A program made the position numbers and the translations under genes. The notes below the pieces were generated by a model that saw nothing but the letters and a program-made list of their open reading frames with translations, did no database searches and was not told the origin of the DNA. This document shows, one piece after another, positions 33,401-41,900 of a DNA stretch of 64,000 bases. Location of the stretch: assembly GCF_932526225.1 (NCBI RefSeq), contig NC_064037.1:4608703-4672702 (forward strand), read 5' to 3'. The DNA comes from Nematostella vectensis. Its lineage: Eukaryota > Cnidaria > Anthozoa > Actiniaria > Edwardsiidae. Positions within the stretch are counted from its first letter, which is position 1, and each line of letters begins with the position of its first letter.

Positions 33401-35999
33401 ATACTCACCGCATCCGAGCAAATTCCTCCCATCGGTTTTGAATTGGGCTATTTCAAGTGTCTTGTTGTGGGGTAACATCTTGTCTTCGTTAAGTCGCTTA
33501 ATACCCGCTTTGAAAGCTTTGAACAGCACGGAATCTGTTTTGTGATAGACGACACCTAAATATAAAAAAAACACTATCTTTCTCATCATTATACAAGTAA
33601 TGGAACAGAAATATAATAAATAAACCAAAATGAAAATAAAAATCAATCAACGTTAATAGTACCAACTGAAAAGTTCGAGCTAAACATGGTAAAAAAAGGG
33701 GAACAAAAATAGATCAAGTTATTAAGGGGTTCGGGTTACCCGTCTTTGCGTAGAATAAGTCCATGTATATTGTTTTTGTAAGTCATATTATGTCAAACTT
33801 TGAGCTTCATATGTCAAGTTATACTATGGGTTATTTCAAGTCATACTGTTGGCTATTTCAGGTCATACTATGGGCTATTTCAAGTCATACTATGGGCTAT
33901 TTCAAGTCATACTGTGAGCTATTTCAAGTCATACTATGGGCTATTTCAAGTCATACTGTGGGCTATTTCAAGTCATACTATGGGCTATTTCAAGTCATAC
34001 TATGGGCTATTTCAAGTCATACTGTGGGCTATTTCAAGTCATACTATGGGTTATTTCAAGTCATACTGTTGGCTATTTCAGGTCATACTATGGGCTATTT
34101 CAAGTCATACTATGGGCTATTTCAAGTCATACTGTGGGCTATTTCAAGTCATACTATGGGCTATTTCAAGTTATACTATGGGTTATTTCAAGTCATAGTA
34201 TGGGCTATTTCAAGTTATACTATGGGCTATTTCAAGTCATATTATGGGCTATTTCAAGTCATAGTATGAGCTATTTCAAGTCATACTATGGGTTATTTCA
34301 AGTCATACTATGGGCTATTTCAAGTCATACTGTGGGCTATTTCAAGTCATACTATGGGTTATTTCAAGTTATACTGTGGGTTATTTCAAGTCATAGTATG
34401 GGCTATTTCAAGTTATAGTATGGGCTATTTCAAGTCATACTATGGGCTATTTCAAGTCATACTATGGGTTATTTCAAGTCATACTATGGGCTATTTCAAG
34501 TCATACTATGGGCTATTTCAAGTCATACTATGGGTTATTTCAAGTCATACTGTGGGCTATTTCAAGTCATACTATGGGCTATTTCAAGTCATACTATGGG
34601 TTATTTCAAGTCATACTATGGGCTATTTCAAGTTATACTATGGGCTATTTCAAGTCATACTATGGGTTATTTAAAGTCATACTGTGGGCTATTTCAAGTC
34701 ATACTATGGGCTATTTCAAGTCATACTATGGGCTATTTCAAGTCATACTATGGGCTATTTCAAGTCATACTGTGGGCTATTTCAAGTCATAATATGGGCT
34801 ATTTCAAGTCATACTGTGGGCTATTTCAATTCATACTATGGGTTATTCCGTCAAACTGTGGGCTATTTCAAGTCATACTATGGGTTATTTCAAGTCATAC
34901 TATGGGTTATTTCAAGTCATACTATGGGCTATTTCAAGTCATAACTGTGGGCTATTTCAAGTCATACTATGGGCTATTTCAAGTCATACTATGGGCTATT
35001 TGAAGTCATACTATGGGCTATTTCAAGTCATACTGTGGGCTATTTCAAGTCATACTATGGGCTATTTCAAGTCATACTATGGGCTATTTTTAAAGTCATA
35101 GTATGGGCTATTTCAAGTCATAATGGTTATTTCAAGTCATACTGTGGGCTATTTCAAGTCATGGGCTATTTCAAGTCATACTATGGGTTATTTCAAGTCA
35201 TGCTATGGGCTATTTCAAGTCATACTATGGGTATTTCAAGTCATACTATGGGTTATTTCAAATCATGGGTATTTCAAGTTATACTATGGGTTATTTCAAG
35301 TCATAAATGGGCTATTTCAAGTCATACTATGGGCTATTTCAAATCAAACTATGGGCTATTTCAAGTTATTCTATGGGTTATTTCAAGTCATACTATGGGT
35401 TATTTCAAGTCATACTGTGGGCTATTTCAAGTCATACTGTGGGCTTATTTCAAGTCATACTGTGAGCTATTTCAAGTCACACTGTGGGCTATTTCAAGTC
35501 ATACTATGTATGACTACCTAAAAAGCAATTTACGAACAAAAATACTGGTATTTGTGTCATAAAACTGAGGTTCGCTTGTACTAAAATTCTAGACAACTAA
35601 TAGTACTAATTTCTTAAACAACAAGGAAGCATATATATTTTATGTTTCGTTTATAAGAAAAACCAAAAACTCGTTTGTATTTAAAGATTAATGTCTTATC
35701 TTTCTATGTCGTTTTTAAGTTATACGCACAAAAGTCACGATTAGAATGTTTTGTTTTTCTTTTAATACTCTCACTTGTTATTTCGAGGCTTAGCAAAAAA
35801 GAAGAAACCTTTGGATATTCGCTAATCTACAATAAAGGTACAGATTCTTTGTTGGTCTAAAAAAAAAATAAAAAAATTAAAAGCTTCATTCTGTGTAAAA
35901 TGTCTAGTTACCTGCAATATTTTGTTGAACATCTTCTCCTGAACTGAAGCCATTCCAGAAAATAAAGGTAAAGTACAGACATACTCGTATAATACCCAT
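24265..35999 (-). CDS. Ionotropic glutamate receptor B, complete 16-exon model
   Basis: A ligand-gated channel subunit of about 934 residues, the close paralog of receptor A. Exons in transcript order: 35912-35999, 33409-33555, 32744-32995, 31596-31792, 31192-31245, 30744-30869, 30399-30566, 29536-29661, 28967-29140, 28465-28665, 27679-27864, 27126-27390, 26328-26440, 25644-25898, 24877-25095, 24265-24498. All junctions are GT-AG with an open frame. Exons 1, 2, 4, 5, 7, 10, 11 and 12 match receptor A in length, and the two S2 exons (113 + 255) sum to A's single 368-base exon, so B has one extra intron. Domain order is as in A. Neighbours are receptor A downstream and receptor C upstream in the same orientation, which indicates tandem duplication. 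Confidence 0.9.
24610..24870. repeat. Degenerate CGTGAATCGTGA repeat, receptor B intron 15
   Basis: About ten imperfect copies of CGTGA-AT-CGTGA-like words lie between M4 and the C-tail exon, some inverted. It looks like the decayed inside of a transposon-like repeat. Confidence 0.4.
24877..28665 (-). CDS. Receptor B: ligand-binding and channel exons 10-15
   Basis: S1 has P-I-T-I-T-A-E-R with Thr521 and Arg526. The pore loop reads S-I-L-Q-Q-G-G-D (Q/R site Gln622 is Gln) and M3 has [10 protein letters not shown]2 is split after S-E-S-K. Y-G-V-Q-E-G-G-S-L gives Ser690 followed by Leu691, and A-Y-L-T-D gives Asp737. The Cys pair K-P-C-N-T-M and S-E-C is conserved. M4 lies in exon 15 (24877-25095). 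The pocket pattern (Thr, Arg, Ser, hydrophobic, Asp) equals that of receptor A and predicts a small agonist such as glycine; this is inference from GluN1 and glycine-binding epsilon receptors. Confidence 0.9.
26844..27116. mobile_element. MITE-like element, 'GTACCCAGG' family, next to receptor B exon 12
   Basis: The left end reads AGGCCTGTACCCAGG and the right end CCCTGGGTAC, inverted. The inside matches the element at 29819-30144 (TATGCC-TTGCAGTATCTCC, CCAGAGTGATCTAGCTTAT, TTTAGTTTTGTCTAC). The right end is cut short 9 bases from the exon 12 donor (27125). Confidence 0.7.
27990..28361. mobile_element. MITE-like element with TAGGGACC ends, receptor B intron 10
   Basis: The ends TAAGGGACCTCAAGCAACGA and, inverted, TTGCTTAAGGTCCCTAA pair with few mismatches, and both ends continue into CGACGACGGC-like words. 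It is about 370 bases long and has no transposase. AT-rich flanks hide the target duplication. Confidence 0.7.
28967..35999 (-). CDS. Receptor B: signal peptide and amino-terminal domain exons 1-9
   Basis: Exon 1 gives a signal peptide (M-G-I-I-R-V-C, then a hydrophobic run to about residue 20) with its ATG at 35999. Exon 2 begins G-V-V-Y-H-K-T. Exon 3 contains C-I-F-D-L-S-F-G-D-E-R-S and ends K-K-V-A-I-L-A-E at a GAGA|GTGAGT donor at 32744. Exon 4 contains P-Y-M-M-P-E-L-V-I. Exons 5-9 follow the receptor A pattern, with F-T-G-P-V-V-F in exon 8. The end of exon 3 is embedded in a 34-base minisatellite, and the donor of exon 2 starts a 39-base repeat; both are described separately. Confidence 0.85.
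29819..30144. mobile_element. MITE-like element, 'GTACCCAGG' family, full copy, receptor B intron 7
   Basis: Terminal inverted repeats GGGCCCGTACCCAGG and CTGGGTACGGGCCTG bound about 325 bases with a long poly-G run after the left end. A related, right-truncated copy lies at 26844-27116. Non-autonomous; no coding capacity. Confidence 0.75.
30165..30375. repeat. GAT/GAC microsatellite, receptor B intron 7
   Basis: An impure trinucleotide tract (GATGATGACGACGATGATGA and similar) lies between the MITE-like element at 29819-30144 and exon 7 of receptor B. Ser-rich open frames on the minus strand are artefacts. Confidence 0.8.
31806..32760. repeat. 34-bp minisatellite containing the exon 3 donor of receptor B, about 28 copies
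   Basis: The minus-strand unit is AAGGTCGCTATACTGGCTGA then GAGTGAGTATTGAT. This is the last 23 or so bases of exon 3 (K-V-A-I-L-A-E) plus the 5' splice site GA|GTGAGT. The first copy (32744 outward) is the real junction. Variants carry CAACC for CGACC, lose part of the unit, or mutate the donor (GAGAGAGAGT in copy 2). Reading through from exon 3 meets a TGA after copy 2. Confidence 0.95.
33289..33408. repeat. 39-bp repeat beginning exactly at the exon 2 donor of receptor B
   Basis: On the minus strand, three units of 39 bases follow exon 2. The first starts with the donor GTGAGTATCGACCC, the next with ATAATTATGGCTCC and GTTATTATGGCTAC, and all end GATCTACG. The unit boundary falls at the exon/intron border. 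Confidence 0.75.
33790..35512. repeat. 22-bp minisatellite, about 78 copies, receptor B intron 1
   Basis: The unit is CATACTATGGGCTATTTCAAGT with CTGTG/CTATG and GGGCT/GGGTT variants. Indels accumulate after about 34,840. Open frames of 86-197 codons (Y-F-K-S-Y-Y-G-L-F-Q-V-I repeats) in all plus frames come from the repeat and are not genes. Confidence 0.95.
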
Positions 36000-37086
36000 C
36001 CTCTCCGAGCAATTTAGCACGAAAAAACAAATCCACAAAACTACAGCGTAACCGAGATCACAACTATCTCCCTAACGAACTGCGGGAACAAGATGAAGTC
36101 ATCATGAAAACATTACGCGCTGCGCTTGGCTGTTCTCTGCGAGAAAACTTGTTAAAAGATTAACTAAATTAGATGGGAATAAGTTTAAAGGCTTATTTGT
36201 GGTCATCGCGGGTTTTCTGGACTCATCGATGGCTTATCTTCAGGCAAGGGAATGGTATTAGTGTGATGATGAGTTTGATTAACTATCACCGCTGTAAAAG
36301 CGTCAATTATTCATCTAAAATGACTGCAAAAGGAAATTACGATTCTAAAAGGCAAACGGTAATGCTACCGAAATAACAAATTTAGTTTATTCCTATTGAC
36401 GCACAGTGCAAGCTGTCTTATTTCGATTTGTGTGTATTTTAGACAGATCCACTAAAAACATTTTCATTTTAATAATTGATAACTACAGATCTTACATTTT
36501 TAAATTGTGTTTTCGATTTTCTGCGTTTTATAAAAGTGTCTCCAGGGAAAACTCAGCACTAGTCATTTTGAAGGCGAGAAATGAGAACAATACGACATCG
36601 GTCACATTACCCTCCCCTCCCCTGTCATAATAAAAGGCCGTTTGGTTTAACCTTATTTTATTTAAAGGGGCAGTGTCATGGTAAGAGCTTTGCAATAGCT
36701 CTTTATAACTCTTAAAGGTTATAAAAGGCGTATCTACACAAATGAAGCGAACAAAAAAAATATGAAAAATAACACATCTCTGTAACATACCTGGCGAATA
36801 AAAAAAATACTTCCAGGTTTTCCGTAGAAAGCTCACAAGGTTAGTAGATTTTTTACCAGGTTGGTGAAATCTCCCAATTTTTTTATGTGTCTATTTTCGT
36901 TAGACGGGGGGGAGGGGTGGTGAATTCATAACAGGTAAGAGCCTGAAACTTCAAAAGATCCACCAAGCCGGCTTTCACCGAGTCAGTGGGATGCAAAGGG
37001 ACTTGGATAAACTTAACTCGGGGCACTCCTAGTTTCTTTTAAAAAGCAGCATTAAACTATGCAAAAATATATCTTTTGTCCCTAGG
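36000..37086. other. Spacer upstream of receptor B
   Basis: This interval should hold the receptor B promoter. I see no exon, repeat family or core promoter element that I can defend. The open frames at 36173-36376 and 36528-36836 lack coding character. Confidence 0.4.
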
Positions 37087-37152
37087 TGAGCTTGGACCAC
37101 CAACTATCAGCCTAGCGCGCAAACCGATTGCTCCACAGCGACTTGGATAATC
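37087..37152 (-). repeat. tRNA-derived SINE-like unit, copy 1
   Basis: The minus strand reads TGTGGAGCAATCGGTTTGCG (A-box-like) and GGTGGTCCAAGCTCACC (decayed B box). It matches the unit at 37216-37285 at most positions. Confidence 0.55.
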
Positions 37153-37215
37153 ACTGAACATGAACGTGGGTACGTAATGGTTTCTGGGTCTACTTTTAAA
37201 GCAGTATTGAGCTAT

Positions 37216-37285
37216 GCAAAACAAAATGAGTGAGCTTGAACCACCAACTTTCCAGCCTAACACGCTAACCGATTGATCCACAGAG
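37216..37285 (-). repeat. tRNA-derived SINE-like unit, copy 2
   Basis: The minus strand reads TGTGGATCAATCGGTTAGCG then GGTGGTTCAAGCTCA, with tRNA-like A and B boxes at tRNA spacing. The anticodon arm does not pair cleanly, so this is a SINE head or tRNA pseudogene. Both copies are followed by GTTTTGCATAG or a similar word. Confidence 0.55.
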
Positions 37286-37329
37286 TTTTGAACAAAATCA
37301 AATTTGGCATCTTAGTAAAGTAATTTCGT

Positions 37330-38010
37330 GTTACGGTGGTTGAAGAACAATTACTCACGATGCCATATCTCTTTGAACTTTCCAGGAAACATCCGCTGCA
37401 CACTATTGGTGGATTAGGATCACTCCCCCTATCATGTGATCCAATTCATCAGCCAATCAGATAAAAGGTGCTCGAGATATAACTCGATAAATTACTTGTT
37501 TTTCGTTAATAAAGTAAAATGGTCTAGAGGTGTGGAATCACTGTATGATACAAGCACACTTGCCTCATTATTAAAAGAATTTTCATGATGCCGTATCTCT
37601 CTCGACTCTAGAGGAAAATTCTCAAAAATTTAATATTGCATTAAGTTAATCCTGCCAATCTTGTGATTCAAGCTATGAGCCAATAATGTGTAAGATTTTC
37701 TAATTATAATATCATGAATAATCTTTCCATTGTTTTTTGGTAATGAGGTAAAACTTACCTATATTGCAACGGTTACATCAGTGTAGAAAACGGTCCAAAA
37801 TTCCCCTTCATCAACAAAACAATAGACAAATTATTCATGGCATCGTAGCTCCTTGATTCTAGATGAAAATTAACAAAACTTTTAAAATAGATTTGGCCTT
37901 ACCTCTTGATTAACTGACACAATTTTTTTGGAAATCAGAGGAAGCAAACTCGACTTATAGAATTATGAATAATTTCCCTATTGTTTTTTTGATAATGAGT
38001 ATAATCTTAA
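37330..38010. repeat. Diverged tandem repeat of about 240 bp, three units
   Basis: The words CATGATGCC-TATCTC, TCTAGA-GAAAATT and TTTTTGGTAATGAG recur near 37360, 37590 and 37840. The copies are old and AT-rich, and I see no gene. Confidence 0.35.
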
Positions 38011-38715
38011 TCTTGTCTTGGGTTGTTGAATAACCGTGTAAAACGTCTAAAAAAATCAAAAGAAAAGTAAGTCACAAATCTATATTTTTACGCTTGGAAT
38101 AAAACATTACACAAATCTAATAATTCGAGCGAAGCGAGATTTTTTTTAACGAAGCGAGAATTTTGATGAGCAAAGCATGCTGGGAAAAGCGGATATTCAG
38201 CCTCTGGAACCCAGGGTAGCATTGACAAGACTAAACTTATGGCACCTAACAGGCCCGTTGGCAGGGGGTTTCGGGTTTTTTTCATGAAGGAAAATTAAGT
38301 ACCACCTGCGGGCTAGGACGAGCTACCTAAGAGAAAATGGTCCGCTAAATGGGTGAGCGAACCCCTCACCCCCACCCCACAGAACAAAAATAGACTTATT
38401 TTAGTCTTAGTTTTATTTAAAAGTTTTCAATGAATCCTATTCCATTTGCTGTAATTAAGACATATAACATTTAACCTATTTTGCTATGGGCTGTTTTTTT
38501 TTTAATAAATATTATTTTACTCTAATTAGATCAGATGAGAAACATTATCATACGCACTGGCAGCGACTTTTAGATCTTAACATGTTAAATTATTTTGCTA
38601 CAATTCTATACTTTACACAATACCGGATGTTCTTACCCTTCAACATTGCACAATTTTTACAAAAATTCTGAAAGAACTAGTTTATCACAATACAAGTCCC
38701 GTTTGCTTCACTTAA

Positions 38716-38721
38716 TTTAAT
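38716..38721 (-). terminator. Possible polyadenylation signal (ATTAAA) of receptor C
   Basis: The minus strand reads ATTAAA 77 bases beyond the TGA of receptor C. It is a common variant signal, but AT-rich context makes chance occurrence likely. Confidence 0.3.
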
Positions 38722-38797
38722 TCGAATCTGTCGTTTAATTAATGGTTGCCAAGGCCAATGGTTGCTAAGGCTTGTTTACATGGTAACCTCACAGGGC

Positions 38798-38947
38798 TCA
38801 AAGCTTGCTTTCTGGTGTGTGGGCGTAGATATCTGGGACAAGTCGTAGATTGTTGGGTCGTTTTGGCGGTGGTGGGAGAAGTTGTAATTCCATCAGGTTT
38901 TCTGTCGGCTCGAGGTCTTGGTCATTATCATCGTCTTCAGTCACACA
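38798..38947 (-). CDS. Receptor C: C-tail exon with PDZ ligand
   Basis: It encodes 49 residues: an acidic start (C-V-T-E-D-D-D-N-D), a proline run (L-L-P-P-P-P-K-R-P) and the end [10 protein letters not shown] before TGA, matching the E-S-x-L ends of A and B. It is phase 0 and joins directly to the M4 exon in frame. Confidence 0.8.
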   Translation of the reverse strand, partial: CVTEDDDNDQDLEPTENLMELQLLPPPPKRPNNLRLVPDIYAHTPESKL

Positions 38948-41900
38948 CTGAAATATAAGACATTTAGGAGGATTCTTCAACTACGAAATTACTAATTTTT
39001 GACGGCAAGAGGGGAGGGGGTGGGGGGTTCTAGAATTAAGTTATCGAGACGCTGCTAGAATGCTTAAAAAATCATTTTACATCAAAGTGACCTTATAAAA
39101 TAATGTCGATCAACCACTCCTTTGTTATTGTTTATAATTGAAAATAGAACGGTTCATTTGCAAGGAAACTTCAAAATAACAAACAATATGAATGAAGTCT
39201 GATACGTTATTGGCGACCTTATCTACGAATAAAGTCTGATCGTTATTGGCGACCTTATCTACGAATAAAGTCTGATACGTTATTGGCGACCTTATCTACG
39301 AATAAAGTCTGATACGTTGTTGGCGACCTTATCTACGAATAAAGTCTGATACGTTATTGGCGACCTTATCTACGAATAAAGTCTGATACGTTATTGGCGA
39401 CCTTATCTACGAATAAAGTCTGATACGTTATTGGCGACCTTATCTACGAATAAAGTCTGATACGTTGTTGGCGACCTTATCTACGAATAAAGTCTGATAC
39501 GTTATTGGCGACCTTATCTACGAATAAAGTCTGATACGTTATTGGCGACCTTATCTACGAATAAAGTCTGATACGTTGTTGGCGACCTTATCTACGAATA
39601 AAGTCTGATACGTTATTGGCGACCTTATCTACGAATAAAGTCTGATACGTTATTGGCGACCTTATCTACGAATAAAGTCTGATACGTTATTGGCGACCTT
39701 ATCTAAACCTTAAACGCACCTAGGTCCCAGTAATCCACTTTCCAAACCACCCCTTCCAAGTATTTTCATCTACCGACCCTCTAGGGGAGGTGATGGGGGA
39801 CCGTGGGTCGTAAGTAGCCCCAGGCTTGAGTTCCTTCTTTCCCTGGGAGAGTACCACTCTGACAGGTATGTTGTTCTGCTCGCGTGGAGGGTTAACGCTC
39901 TCCGTTGACTTGTTTACACTCAGTTTGGAACGATTCATTCTCTCCTCGAGGCTCTAGGAAGAATGAGATTCACGCCGTTAGGTCACCAACATTGAACACT
40001 TCTTGGAACTATTTTATTGGAATTTTTCTATGCGTACTTTAGGTACCACATCTGCCCATCGACGATCAAATTAGTCACAAAAAAATATTATTACATGAAA
40101 TATAGTCCAGGATTATTAGCATGAGGAAAAGACAATGTTTTTAATGTGGTTCAATGTTGGCAAGCTCGATGCGAAACTCATTACATCAGAGAATCATGGT
40201 ACCCAAGATACGCAGAGTGAAACCAGTCGCAGATCTTGGCTTTTGATAGAGTCTTTAAGGCAGCACTCTAGACGTTTCTCGTCCTACTTTGGTAATCGTG
40301 TTTCTAATTTTACATCTCTTGTACTCTTTTTGTATTTGTTTACCTTTTTTCGAGTATTCATTAGTGTTTAATAGCAGGAACAAATGCAAAGAAGACTGTT
40401 TTCTTATGCCTCAATGCTGAGATACAGACTCCTTTGGCTTGGCCTTTATCTCTGACTTAAATCTGATGCATATTTGCTGCTAAATGTGTATCCCCAGTCT
40501 AAGTGGGGAAGCACACACCAATAGGTATAGTAATCCCCTCCCCCTGGGGTGTAGCTACTCCAATCCCGTCTCTACCCCTGATATTCCTGGTATGATCCAT
40601 CCCAGTGACTATATAGGTGTTCAAATCCTGCCTTTACCTGGTTATGAGTCAACATATCGACCAGTCTCTTGCACTTTATCTCGATGATGATGAGGATGAG
40701 TGACAGCCCGACACCACCCATGAGGATGATGAACACGCCTGCCATGTTCTTGATACCCAGGCTCTGCGTCGAACTCTCTTGTTGGATTTCCGGACACTCT
40801 GACCGGTCATCCCACCACTTAACACGTGCACGCTCGATGAAACCGCTCTCACGAAGCTGAGAAAGAAACACACAGGGAAAACTTTTAAAGATACTTTCAA
40901 GAAAATTAAACACGCTACATTATCGATTGTTGAAGATACATCTAGCATTTCTAGCTTCCATGTTAAAGTTATTATTTTCATTTTTTATTTTCGTTATTAG
41001 ATTTTAAATACTCACGTTCAGTATGCCAACAGATATTTCGTTAATGTAAGGAGAGTTCCGCTGCATTCCAAAGCCGTAGCTTTTGGCTGTTAGTAGGTTG
41101 TTCAAAAGGATTGTATCGCATGGCTCGCGCTTGTTGTAGTAGTCTAAGTAAGGCTAAGCAACAATAGTGCAGTTTAGAAATAGTCATCATCATCATCATC
41201 ATCATCATATCATTTTTGTTATTCTTCTTCTCTCTTTTTCCTTATTTCAATTATCATCATCAGATAATCATTATCACCAAACCCAGCAAGACGATTACCC
41301 AGGGTTTGGTAGTTTTGCACCGGTAACAGGGAGAATGCGACTTCATGGGTATCATATCAAAAAAGGATTGTGTTTAACGATCCCTAAATATGCGATGACC
41401 CACATATTGGCGACCAAGAGAGAAGGGGCTGAGGTTCTTTAACACCAGAACCATTAACTATCGCCATCATAATTGCCTTCATCATCCAATCATCATTACC
41501 TGATCTGACCCCCGCTACATCCTCCTACACACCACAATTATCTCCATCATAATCGCCATCATCATGACCGTCATGATGGTCTGACCTCAGTGTGGCAAGG
41601 GTCAGACCATTACCTGGTCTGACCCTCGCCACACCCTCCTACACGCCATGATCATCGCCATCATCATCATCATCATCATGATCACCGTCACCATTACCTG
41701 CTCTGTGAGATAGGCGTAAGTGCCCTCCCTAACCCTCGCCACACCCTCCTTGGTGCTCGACACGAACTCCATCTGACGGAACATGGTCTTGTACAAGGGG
41801 TTGTTGGATTTCTCGAAGAAGCTCGCCATTGAGCCCCCCTTCAAGCAGCCGTAACTTATCTTCTTCTGTTTAGTCAGATCGTCTAGCGTCTCAATGAAGT

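Noticed and set aside
31806-35512. Regularly spaced short repeats suggestive of a CRISPR array
   Set aside because: Units are directly adjacent with no unique spacers, and the genome is eukaryotic.
33763-35562. Overlapping plus-strand frames of up to 197 codons (Y-F-K-S-Y-Y-G-L-F-Q-V-I repeats)
   Set aside because: Product of the 22-bp minisatellite; open in all three frames and inside an intron.
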